Source: Oscillospiraceae bacterium (GTDB taxonomy: Bacteria; Bacillota; Clostridia; Oscillospirales; Oscillospiraceae). Taken from it: DNA of 64,000 bases. Below are positions 42,504 through 49,467 of the stretch, in pieces. The notes under the pieces are model-generated. The model made no database searches, was not told the origin of the DNA, and saw only the letters and a list, made by a program, of their open reading frames with translations. Numbering within the stretch: the stretch's first letter is position 1; each line of letters starts with the position of its first letter. Both the position numbers and the translations under genes were made by a program. The stretch covers positions 992,001 to 1,056,000 of the forward strand of contig AP025582.1 of assembly GCA_022846075.1 (NCBI GenBank), given 5' to 3'.

Positions 42504-43316
42504 TCACTCGAAAACCACGATGGCGTTGGGGTCCTTGATGCGCAGAGCGGCGGTCTCCAGGATGCGGAAGGCGTGGTTGAAGTCCTTGAGCTCCAAATAG
42601 CCCACGCCCAGGTCGGCGCCCACGGCCAGGTCCATATACTGGCTCTCGGCGCAGACCAGCACGGCCTTGTTGGCGCCGAAGGCGCCGGTGGCGTAGACCC
42701 GGCCGTCCACCAGTTTGGAGATGCGGTCCAGTTCCAGAAGGCCCACGTTGGGCACCAAGCGCTGGAGGTCCAGATAGACGTCGGGGCTGAGGATCAGGGC
42801 ATAGCGGCCCAAAAGGCTGCTGGAGGACAGGTGGGCGATCCCGTGGGCCACGTCCCGGTAGGCGTCCTCCCCCTCTTTCCAGTTGCCCCGCTTGACCTTA
42901 AAGGACCCCTTGGCGTTCAGCAGGCCTTCCATCCCCAATTCCTTATTACCGAAAAGGATCAGGTCGTCCTCCCGCTTGGCCATCCGCTGGGCGGCCGCGG
43001 CGGCGGCGGACAGATCCAGGGGCCGGCCCTCTTTTTCGGCCGCCTCCATGTCCCGCCACAGAAGGGTGAAGTCCTCGTAGAGCTGGGGCAGCTCCACCAG
43101 CTTGCGGCCGGTGATGCGGGCCACGCCGTTGGAAAATTCCTCGCTCTTGTCGTTGGTGTCCACACTGACCACGGCGGCGCCGGCGCCCAGAGGGCCGTAG
43201 AGGCTCAGGAAGCGACGGCAGACCAGGTGGCGCTTCAGGTTTTCGATGACGGCATTGTCGATCCGCTCCCAGATCTCGGAGGAGAAGGGAGCGCTTTCTC
43301 TCGCCAAATAATCCAT
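42504..43316 (-). CDS. Family 1 encapsulin shell protein
   Basis: A 270-residue HK97-fold shell protein that assembles into a protein nanocompartment. MDYLARESAPFSSEIWERIDNAVIENLKRHLVCRRFLSLYGPLG is the classic encapsulin N-arm. GRKLVELPQLYEDFTLLWRDME, KREDDLILFGNKELGMEGLLNAKG and the closing ETAALRIKDPNAIVVFE are all present. The start MDYL at 43316 fits other encapsulins; an ATG three codons upstream is too near the AAAGGAG. The gene just upstream encodes its ferritin-like cargo. Confidence 0.93.
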   Translation of the reverse strand: MDYLARESAPFSSEIWERIDNAVIENLKRHLVCRRFLSLYGPLGAGAAVVSVDTNDKSEEFSNGVARITGRKLVELPQLYEDFTLLWRDMEAAEKEGRPLDLSAAAAAAQRMAKREDDLILFGNKELGMEGLLNAKGSFKVKRGNWKEGEDAYRDVAHGIAHLSSSSLLGRYALILSPDVYLDLQRLVPNVGLLELDRISKLVDGRVYATGAFGANKAVLVCAESQYMDLAVGADLGVGYLELKDFNHAFRILETAALRIKDPNAIVVFE

Positions 43317-43335
43317 ATGCTTCATTGCTCCTTTC

Positions 43336-43695
43336 TTACTCTTCCACCAGGCTGCCCACGGTAGGGCCGGCGGCGGGAAGGATGGGGGACTCGGAGATCC
43401 CCAGGGTCTCCAGCATCTCGGTGACCTCGTTCTGGCCGTCCAGGAAGAGCTCGGCCTCCTTGGGGTCCAGGTGGCGCATCAGGGTGATAAGCTCGCCCAT
43501 ATGCACCTTCTCCTCGTCCCGGATGTCGGCCAGGACGGCTTTGGCCACGGGGTCGTCGGTGGCCAGATAGTGGGCGTCGTACAGGAAGATGGCCTCCAGT
43601 TCTCCGGCGATGTCAAGGCGCAGGGCCTGCATCAGCTCGGCGTTGGACATCTTACGGTCTACGTTTCCCTGGAAGGGGTTGGCAAAAGCTGGCAT
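43336..43695 (-). CDS. Encapsulated ferritin-like cargo protein
   Basis: A 119-residue EncFtn-type protein that oxidises Fe(II) at a two-subunit metal site inside the encapsulin shell. Ligands are Glu in DIAGELEAIFLYDAHY and the ExxH of DIRDEEKVHMGELI. The C-terminal tail, after a Pro/Ala linker (SPILPAAGPTVGSLVEE), holds the targeting peptide TVGSL that docks cargo to the shell. GAGGAGG precedes the ATG. Cargo first, shell next, 19 bases apart: an iron-storage or peroxide-protection unit. Confidence 0.92.
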   Translation of the reverse strand: MPAFANPFQGNVDRKMSNAELMQALRLDIAGELEAIFLYDAHYLATDDPVAKAVLADIRDEEKVHMGELITLMRHLDPKEAELFLDGQNEVTEMLETLGISESPILPAAGPTVGSLVEE

Positions 43696-43729
43696 AAATA
43701 GGACCTCCTCAAATAAATAATAATAGGAA

Positions 43730-43777
43730 TGATTTCTTTTATGACTCCATATTACTAGTGTTTTAAGGAAAAGTCAA
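43730..43777 (-). promoter_or_regulatory. Promoter of the encapsulin operon
   Basis: Minus strand: TTGACT (43772-43777), 17 bp, TAATAT (43749-43754). Downstream lie ATT-rich hexamers (43708-43737, plus strand AATAAT-AATAGG-AATGAT) that are a weak fit to a Fur/PerR box. Confidence 0.55.
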
Positions 43778-43826
43778 GTATATTCATCATAAATTTTTTT
43801 CTTGGGAAATTGATACAGTGGGAAAT

Positions 43827-45062
43827 TCAGGCCGGAAGCTGCTGCCGGTCGGCGCGGAGCAGGCGGCTGGCCAGCAGCACCAGGGGCAGGCAGGCGGCAA
43901 AGGCGAAGCAGAAGACCACCCAGGGGGCGGCGGAAAACCATTCCAGCATGATCCCGTAGAGGCCCTGGCCCAGGGGCATGGCGCAGGTGGAGACGGCGGT
44001 GACGAAGGCGCTCATTTTTCCCAGGAGGGGCGTGGGGGTGACCCGCTGGAGGAAGGTCTGGGCCAGGACGGAGAACAGCCCGGCGCAGGCCATGCCGAAG
44101 AGGGCGGAGAGGAGGATGACGCCCCAGGAGAGCAGGGGGGCGGCGGGAGAGAGGACGGACAGGGCAATGAAGCAAAGGGAGAGGGCGGAGAGGAACAGCC
44201 AGCGGGCCGAGCGGGCGAAGGAGAGCCGCTGTCCCAGGATGCCGGTGAGGAGGGCCCCCAGGATGGTGCCCAGGCCCATGGCGGCCTCCACGTAGCTGTA
44301 AAGCTGGCTGGAGAGGCCCAGGTAGATCTTGACCAGGTAGGGCAGGCCCACTACGTAGCAGGAGGAGAGAAAAAGGTTGACCCCGGCTACCACGGCCAGG
44401 AGGGGGAGGAGGCCGGAGCGGGAGAGGAACTGCCCCGCCTGCCGCAGATCGTCCAGAGCCACCTTTATGCCGCCCTGGTCCGTGGGGGCGGTGAAGGGGA
44501 TATGGAGGAAGCACTCCATCACCGCCGAGGCGAAAAAGCACCCCGCGCTGACGGCGCAGATGGGCCCCATGCCCCAGACGCCGTAGAGCCAGCCTCCGGC
44601 GATGGGGCCCAGGAGGCTGGAGAGGGCATAGACCTGGGTGACCACCCCGTTGGCCCGGGTCAGTTCCTCCAGAGGGGCCAGAAGGGGGACGGCCGACTGG
44701 GTGGCGGGCTGATAGCAGGCCTGGATGGCCGACAGGCACAGCATGAGGAGGGCGGGGGGGAGGGTGGAGCCGGTCCGCCCCACCAGGCCGAACCCGGCCA
44801 CCAGAGCGGCGGTGAGGAAGTCCAGGGCGTACATGATGCGGTGGCGGGGGAGCCGGTCCGCCAGCACGCCCCCCACCGGGGAGAGGAGGATGGTGGGGAT
44901 CATGGACACCGCCAGCACCCCGCCGAAGAGGGCGGCGGAACCGGTCAAATCCAGCACATAGAGGGACAGGGCGAAGCGGAGGATGGCGTTGCCGAAGAGG
45001 GAAATGATCTGACCGGCGACCATCAGAGTGAAATCCCGGTGGAAGAGGGGCTGGACGGACAT
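43827..45062 (-). CDS. MFS efflux transporter
   Basis: A 411-residue, 12-helix major facilitator of the MFS_3/enterobactin-exporter-like group. The loop motif GGVLADRLPRHRIMYALDF between helices 2 and 3 is the family signature A; ACYQPATQSAVPLLAP and ANGVVTQVYALSSLLGPIAGGWLYG follow. Probably a drug or macrolide-type efflux pump. The TetR gene upstream on the same strand and matching operator-like repeats before both genes indicate substrate-induced expression. Confidence 0.88.
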   Translation of the reverse strand: MSVQPLFHRDFTLMVAGQIISLFGNAILRFALSLYVLDLTGSAALFGGVLAVSMIPTILLSPVGGVLADRLPRHRIMYALDFLTAALVAGFGLVGRTGSTLPPALLMLCLSAIQACYQPATQSAVPLLAPLEELTRANGVVTQVYALSSLLGPIAGGWLYGVWGMGPICAVSAGCFFASAVMECFLHIPFTAPTDQGGIKVALDDLRQAGQFLSRSGLLPLLAVVAGVNLFLSSCYVVGLPYLVKIYLGLSSQLYSYVEAAMGLGTILGALLTGILGQRLSFARSARWLFLSALSLCFIALSVLSPAAPLLSWGVILLSALFGMACAGLFSVLAQTFLQRVTPTPLLGKMSAFVTAVSTCAMPLGQGLYGIMLEWFSAAPWVVFCFAFAACLPLVLLASRLLRADRQQLPA

Positions 45063-45084
45063 AGAAACACCTCACAATTTTATT

Positions 45085-45104
45085 GATACCGACGGTTGGT
45101 ATGT
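45085..45104 (-). promoter_or_regulatory. TetR operator upstream of the MFS gene
   Basis: GATACCGACGGTTGGTATGT: ATACC / GGTAT arms around a GACGGTT centre. The ATACCGACGGT core is also present in the larger palindrome before the TetR gene (45804-45832). Confidence 0.6.
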
Positions 45105-45112
45105 AAAAGCGG

Positions 45113-45148
45113 GAAGAAAAGCCGCTCCGCTGGGAGCGGCGGGAGGGG
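45113..45148 (-). terminator. Terminator of the TetR gene
   Basis: Minus strand: GCCGCTCC-CAGC-GGAGCGGC followed by TTTTCTT, between the TetR and MFS genes. Confidence 0.75.
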
Positions 45149-45151
45149 GCT

Positions 45152-45790
45152 CTACTGGGGCATGACAAAATCGAAATACCGCTCAGCGATGGAGAACAGC
45201 TCGTCGTCGATGACAGGCAGGCCCATCTGGTCGGAGAAGCGCCGCATGAAACGGAGTTTGGCCAGAAAATCCTCCTTATCGGTGGTGCAGTTGCCAACCC
45301 ACAGATTCATCAGCACCATGAAGGACTCGGAGACCTGCCGGGGCTGGTCGATGTGGAGGGAGCCGTCGGCGTTGCCCGCCTCGATCAGCGTGGTCAGCAG
45401 GGGGGCGGCGTCGGCAATGGTGGAGCGCAGGGTCATCTCCAGCAGCCGGGGGTCCAGACGCTCCGTATTGGGGATCAGGCGGTCCAACTGGAGCTTTTCC
45501 GGGTCGGAGAGCATGAAGCGGAACAGGTAGCGGGCCTTTTCCAGGGCGTTTTCCCCCGGCAGGGTGTTGGGTTGGCGCATCCAGGGCTGCTTGCCGTAGT
45601 AGCTGTCGCAGATGCGGTCGTAGATGTCTTCCTTGCTCTTGAAGTGGTGGTAGATGGCGCCCTTGCTCATGCCCAAGGCGTCCACGATGTCCTGGATGGT
45701 GGTGTGCTCATAGCCCTTTTCGGTGAAGAGCCTGCGGGAGACCTCCAGGATCCTGCGCTCAGTCTCCTCCGGAAATTTGTTCCTGGCCAT
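45152..45790 (-). CDS. TetR-family repressor of the MFS pump
   Basis: A 212-residue TetR. HTH: EETERRILEVSRRLFTEKGYEHTTIQDIVDALGMSKGAIYHHFKSKEDIYDRI. The ligand domain is TetR_C-like with RRFSDQMGLPVIDDELFSIAERYFDFV. A 29-bp perfect palindrome sits 14 bp in front of its start and a related site in front of the pump, so it most likely represses both itself and the pump. Start has a weak ribosome site (AGCGAGTTGATCCC). Confidence 0.9.
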   Translation of the reverse strand: MARNKFPEETERRILEVSRRLFTEKGYEHTTIQDIVDALGMSKGAIYHHFKSKEDIYDRICDSYYGKQPWMRQPNTLPGENALEKARYLFRFMLSDPEKLQLDRLIPNTERLDPRLLEMTLRSTIADAAPLLTTLIEAGNADGSLHIDQPRQVSESFMVLMNLWVGNCTTDKEDFLAKLRFMRRFSDQMGLPVIDDELFSIAERYFDFVMPQ

Positions 45791-45803
45791 GGGATCAACT
45801 CGC

Positions 45804-45832
45804 TTTCATACATACCGTCGGTATGTATGAAA
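45804..45832. promoter_or_regulatory. Palindromic TetR operator
   Basis: TTTCATACATACC (45804-45816), GTC, GGTATGTATGAAA (45820-45832): perfect 13-bp arms, immediately before the TetR gene. Confidence 0.8.
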
Positions 45833-45903
45833 GATACCAGAGACCGGGGGCGTTGTCAAGGGGAAAATGGAAAGGTTCCCAGCCCGCCGCCTGGGCCGCG
45901 GAG

Positions 45904-45943
45904 CAAAAAAACAGCCGCGCCCCTCGGCGCGGCTGTTTTTTTC
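45904..45943 (-). terminator. Terminator after the cytidine deaminase gene
   Basis: AAAAAAACAGCCGCGCC-CCTC-GGCGCGGCTGTTTTTTT, symmetrical so it works on both strands. Confidence 0.9.
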
Positions 45944-45949
45944 GACCCT

Positions 45950-46345
45950 TTATCCCAGGCTCTTGGGCCCGAATCCGTGGGGGAGCAGGTCGGAGAGTTT
46001 CAGCTTCGTGAAGCTCCGGTCTCCTTTTCCCACCAGGAGCTCCAGCTCCGGGGCAAATTCATAGAGCATCTGCCGGCAGGCCCCGCAGGGCCAGCAGTAA
46101 TCGGCGGAGTCGCCCACCACCGCCAGGCGGACGAAGTCGTCCCGGTGGCCCTCGCTCACCGCCTTCACGAGGGCGGTGCGCTCGGCGCAGATGGTGGAGC
46201 CATAGGCGGCGTTCTCCACGTTGCAGCCGGTGAACACCGTCCCGTCGGCGCACAGGAGGGCGGCCCCCACGGGGAACTTGGAGTAAGGGACATAGGATTT
46301 TTCCAGCATGGCGTAGGCCAGGTCGGCCAATTCACGGTCGGTCAT
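45950..46345 (-). CDS. cdd: Cytidine deaminase
   Basis: A 131-residue tetrameric-type enzyme turning cytidine and deoxycytidine into uridine. YVPYSKFPVGAALLCADGTVFTGCNVENAAYGSTICAERTALVKAV holds the active-site Glu and the first zinc Cys; PCGACRQMLYEF supplies the other two zinc Cys. The start is an ATG at 46345 with AAAGGAG. Feeds the uridine phosphorylase at 630. It follows the deacetylase-like lipoprotein by 20 bases and may share its transcript. Confidence 0.95.
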   Translation of the reverse strand: MTDRELADLAYAMLEKSYVPYSKFPVGAALLCADGTVFTGCNVENAAYGSTICAERTALVKAVSEGHRDDFVRLAVVGDSADYCWPCGACRQMLYEFAPELELLVGKGDRSFTKLKLSDLLPHGFGPKSLG

Positions 46346-46365
46346 AGGACAGGCTCCTTTCCTAT

Positions 46366-47598
46366 TTACCAGGTGACGCCCAGGTTGGGGCGCACGTCCA
46401 AATCGATGATCTCCTTCGCGTCGTAAAACTGGCTGTATCGGGACAGGGACTTGCCGCTGCGCAGGGTGGTGCCGTCGGGGTGGAGCCGGTCGCAGATGAC
46501 GGCGGAGATCTGGGTCTTGCATTTTTCAAAGGAGTTGATGCCCACGGAGGCGAAGATGCGGAAGCCGGTGCCCTGGAGGTACTGGAACATGGGGCCGGGA
46601 TCTCCCTGGTCGTGGTCCCCGTCGGGCCGGGCGCCGTGGGGATAGAACAGGATTTGGGTGGGGCCCACTAGGCTGCCCACCTCGTCATACCACCGCTGGG
46701 TGTCCTTTTTCACCGACTCCATGGACCAGGTGGACAGGTTGATGTGGCCCCAGGTGTGGGAGCCGAAGTACCAGCCGGTCTCCTTGAGCCGCTGGACGAT
46801 GGGCTTGACGGCGGCAATCTCCTTTTGCCGGTTGGCCTCGAAGGCGGCGGAGGTATCGTCGGTGTTGGTCTGGGTGCGGTAGCCCAGGATGCCCTGATAG
46901 CCGGTAAGGGAGAGGCAGCCCTTTACCCCATTCATGGAAAAGTCGGGATGCTCGGCCACAAATTTGTCCAGAATAGTGATGGCGTCCAGGTCTTGGGTGA
47001 GGAAGGTCTCGCCGGTATAGGGGTCGGTGCACTCGGCCCAGATGTTGCCGTCGTCTCCCAAAACCAGCTTGGAGGTGAAGCCCTCCTCCAGCATGTATTC
47101 GTAGTAGTTGGTGTCGTCAAAGGAGATGACGAGGGGCTTTTTTCCCTCGGGGACCATGAGTGTGTTCCGGCGCATCCGGGTCTGGCCGCTGTCGGTGGTG
47201 TACTCCGACCAGACGTCGTTCATGTTCACAAGGACATAGCCGTTGTCATAGACACTCTGAAGGATTTTATTGTACTCGTCCACCGTCACCATCCAGTCGT
47301 CCAGACCTTCCTTCTGGGACTGGGAGGAGGGGCAGTCGTGGAAGGCCCACTTGGGATAGGCGATGACGGGGTGGAAAAAGAGGTGCTCCACCACCGCCGT
47401 GGTGGGCCAGGCCACCAGGGGGACGGGGGGCGTGGTGGGCTCCGGCTCCGGGGTGGGTTCCGCCGTGGGGGTGGGCATGGGGGTCTCCACCGGGTCGATC
47501 CCAGCGGAAGGGCCGCCCTTCTTGCCGCAGGCGGACAGCGGGAAGGCAAACAAAAGGGCGAGGGCCAGCGCAGCCGCCCTCGTGGTAAAATGCTTCAT
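46366..47598 (-). CDS. Polysaccharide deacetylase-like lipoprotein
   Basis: A 410-residue lipoprotein: lipobox LSAC (lipidated Cys 24), then a Pro/Thr-rich linker (TPMPTPTAEPTPEPEPTTP). The globular part has NodB-type motifs: VISFDDTNYY (motif 1, catalytic Asp pair), GSHTWGHINLS (zinc His-x-x-x-His motif 2) and QILFYPHGARPDGDH (motif 3 region). The fold would remove acetyl groups from a cell-wall or surface glycan outside the membrane. A large insertion separates motifs 1 and 2, so the substrate may be unusual. Its promoter shares an A/C-rich element with the exported protein at 1-463. Confidence 0.85.
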   Translation of the reverse strand: MKHFTTRAAALALALLFAFPLSACGKKGGPSAGIDPVETPMPTPTAEPTPEPEPTTPPVPLVAWPTTAVVEHLFFHPVIAYPKWAFHDCPSSQSQKEGLDDWMVTVDEYNKILQSVYDNGYVLVNMNDVWSEYTTDSGQTRMRRNTLMVPEGKKPLVISFDDTNYYEYMLEEGFTSKLVLGDDGNIWAECTDPYTGETFLTQDLDAITILDKFVAEHPDFSMNGVKGCLSLTGYQGILGYRTQTNTDDTSAAFEANRQKEIAAVKPIVQRLKETGWYFGSHTWGHINLSTWSMESVKKDTQRWYDEVGSLVGPTQILFYPHGARPDGDHDQGDPGPMFQYLQGTGFRIFASVGINSFEKCKTQISAVICDRLHPDGTTLRSGKSLSRYSQFYDAKEIIDLDVRPNLGVTW

Positions 47599-47633
47599 GG
47601 GGACATTCCTTTCTCCTTTGTATTTCTGCCCTT

Positions 47634-47677
47634 ATTATACATGCTCAGTCATGGAAAACAACAACAAAACGCTTACA
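47634..47677 (-). promoter_or_regulatory. Promoter of the deacetylase-like lipoprotein with shared AACAACAAC element
   Basis: Minus strand: TTGTTT (47656-47661), a 16-bp spacer and TATAAT (47634-47639). The -35 lies in AAAACAACAACAAAA-CGC-TTACA (plus-strand reading, 47655-47677), the second copy of the element at 514-535. Confidence 0.6.
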
Positions 47678-47710
47678 TTTTCGTGACGATGGGCCGCCTG
47701 CTTTTTCTAG

Positions 47711-47739
47711 TTGCAAAAAGAGAGGTTTTCTGCTAAAAT
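47711..47739 (+). promoter_or_regulatory. Promoter of the membrane protein gene
   Basis: TTGCAA (47711-47716), 17 bp, TAAAAT (47734-47739). Confidence 0.6.
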
Positions 47740-47774
47740 AAACGAGAATGATTTCATCCACAGGAGATGTGTAA

Positions 47775-48560
47775 ATGGACAAGAACGCGAAGCAATTCAG
47801 GGAGGCCAAGGCCAAGCAGGAAGAGACCGCCCTCAACCGGGTCCTCTGCTGGATCGCCGGAGGCTCGGTGCTGGAGTTCCTTTTACTCCTGCTCAACCGG
47901 TATTATAGCCACTATACGGTGGAACAGATCGATCTGCGGGTCGCCCTGGGGACCGCGGTCAAGATCCTGGCCGTCGCCGCCCTGGTCTGTGCCGCGGCGG
48001 CGGGGCTTTGGTGGAACGCCGCCAGGAAAAACAGCAGAGGCAGCGCCCTGCCCGGTCTGCTGACCATTTTCATGGCCGGCGTCTCGGTCAGCTGTTTCTG
48101 CACCTGGTTCATGGGCGGCACCGGCCTGCGGCTGATGTACATCGGCGTGCCGGTGGTCATCGTGCTGGCGCTCATCTACTATCTTTACCAGCGGGAATTT
48201 TTCCTGGTGGCCTGCCTGTGTGTGGTGGGACTGCTGGGGATCTGGGTGTGCTCCCGGGCGCTGGGAGGAAGTTATGCCTATGCGGCGTACCTCTATCTGG
48301 CTCTGGCCGCGGTGGTCACCGTGGGCGGCGCTCTTGTGTGCCGCAGGCTTCAGGCCGGCAGCGGGGCTATGGAGCTCAAGGGGAAGCGGATGCGCGTCCT
48401 GCCCAAGGACGCCAACTACGCGCTGCTCTATGTCACGGCCATTGTGACCCTGCTGGTCCTCATCGCCGCCGTGCTGGCGGTGCCCACCATGATCCTCTTC
48501 GGCGTGGTGGCCGCCTGGGTCCTTATCATGGCGGTGTATTACACTGTAAAGCTGATGTGA
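47775..48560 (+). CDS. Membrane protein of unknown function
   Basis: A 261-residue protein with about seven to eight hydrophobic helices after a basic, soluble start (MDKNAKQFREAKAKQEETALNRVLCW). There is a charged loop near 200 (AMELKGKRMRVLPKDANYALLY). No known transporter motif recognised. ATG behind CAGGAGATG; own promoter and terminator. Divergent from the deacetylase-like lipoprotein. Confidence 0.75.
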   Translation: MDKNAKQFREAKAKQEETALNRVLCWIAGGSVLEFLLLLLNRYYSHYTVEQIDLRVALGTAVKILAVAALVCAAAAGLWWNAARKNSRGSALPGLLTIFMAGVSVSCFCTWFMGGTGLRLMYIGVPVVIVLALIYYLYQREFFLVACLCVVGLLGIWVCSRALGGSYAYAAYLYLALAAVVTVGGALVCRRLQAGSGAMELKGKRMRVLPKDANYALLYVTAIVTLLVLIAAVLAVPTMILFGVVAAWVLIMAVYYTVKLM

Positions 48561-48570
48561 TTGTCAATGA

Positions 48571-48608
48571 AGAGCGCCCCGGCGGGAAGTCCCGCCGGGG
48601 CGCTTTTT
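48571..48608 (+). terminator. Terminator after the membrane protein gene
   Basis: AGCGCCCCGGCGGG-AAGT-CCCGCCGGGGCGCTTTTT. Confidence 0.9.
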
Positions 48609-48614
48609 CGCGGC

Positions 48615-48845
48615 TTATTCCTCCGCCAGCTCAAAGCGGTATTTCTGCTTCACCTCGGGGTATTTCTCATGGTCCACCTCGGACAGGAACATATCGTAGG
48701 GGCGGACATAGTAGCCGAAGTCGCCGTAGAGGGCCTGATAGACCACGAACTTCTCCCCTGTTTCCGAGTGGGTGGCCGTCAGGATGGCTTTGTAGCGGTT
48801 CCCCTTGAAGTGGACGTAAATGGCGCCGGGTTTCAGCTCCCGCAT
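48615..48845 (-). CDS. DUF1653 protein
   Basis: A 76-residue SH3-like small protein. [53 protein letters not shown] is the full DUF1653 signature. These proteins are widespread; their job is not established. GGAGGAAAAAGG precedes the ATG. Confidence 0.9.
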   Translation of the reverse strand: MRELKPGAIYVHFKGNRYKAILTATHSETGEKFVVYQALYGDFGYYVRPYDMFLSEVDHEKYPEVKQKYRFELAEE

Positions 48846-48890
48846 CCTTTTTCCTCCGTTCCTCCCCAGGACCGCGGGCGCGGGATGTTG

Positions 48891-49017
48891 GCGTATTGCG
48901 GCTGGGGAAATTCAAATGTATGGTCTGCTTTTTATCATTATACCACAGGCGTGAGGGGTTGTTGTGGTATATTTGTGAAACTCAGTACATGAAGCGTATT
49001 GCGGTTCATATACCGCA
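48891..49017. promoter_or_regulatory. Gene-free region with several repeats upstream of the Trp T-box
   Basis: GCGTATTGCGG occurs at 48891-48901 and 48994-49004. TATACCACA (48939-48947) and TGTGGTATA (48963-48971) form a 9-bp inverted repeat. TGCGGT-TCATAT-ACCGCA (49000-49017) is another. No open frame seen; possible regulator sites for the trpB2 unit or the DUF1653 gene. Confidence 0.4.
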
Positions 49018-49089
49018 GAAGAAGGACCGGATGTGAGAAAAGATGAGAAAGAGAAAACAAATATTTTTTCTAAATTTCTCAAATTTGTC

Positions 49090-49119
49090 TTGACACAGGG
49101 GTTGTCCCGCGCCTATAAT
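49090..49119 (+). promoter_or_regulatory. Promoter of the Trp T-box / trpB2 unit
   Basis: TTGACA (49090-49095), an 18-bp spacer and TATAAT (49114-49119). Confidence 0.75.
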
Positions 49120-49129
49120 AAGCCCAACT

Positions 49130-49418
49130 TCAAAGCGGAAAACCGATGACAAAGTGGAGTACCCGGACAGACGTTTTCTCTCAGAGAGCCGTGGGTGGTG
49201 GGATCACGGCAGAAGGCAGTGCGGGGAATGGGCTTTTGAGGGCGAGGGCGAAAGGGGAGACCTGAGTAGCCAGACGGGGACTCTACCCGTTATCAGGAGA
49301 GCGCGCGTTCATAGGACGCGGGAGGAAAGAGTGGGCGCCTTTGGCGTCAATTTGGGTGGTACCGCAGAGGCCTGGCCTTTGTCCCAAAACAGAAATTGTT
49401 TGGGATGAGGGCTTTTTT
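49130..49418 (+). ncRNA. T-box leader, tryptophan-specific
   Basis: Recognised parts: GGAGTA of stem I, the AGAGAGCCGTGGGTGGTG block, a specifier region GGGGAA-TGG-GC with TGG (Trp) at 49229-49231, a GAGAGCGCG/CGCGGGAGG region (stem III area), the T-box GGGTGGTACCGCAGA (49354-49368), and a terminator TCCCAAA / TTTGGGA followed by a T-run (49382-49417). It would allow trpB2 transcription when tRNA-Trp is uncharged. Confidence 0.9.
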
Positions 49419-49467
49419 CATGCCCTTTTCCCAACGTACATCCGTTGTTGAGAAAGGAAGTCATCGT

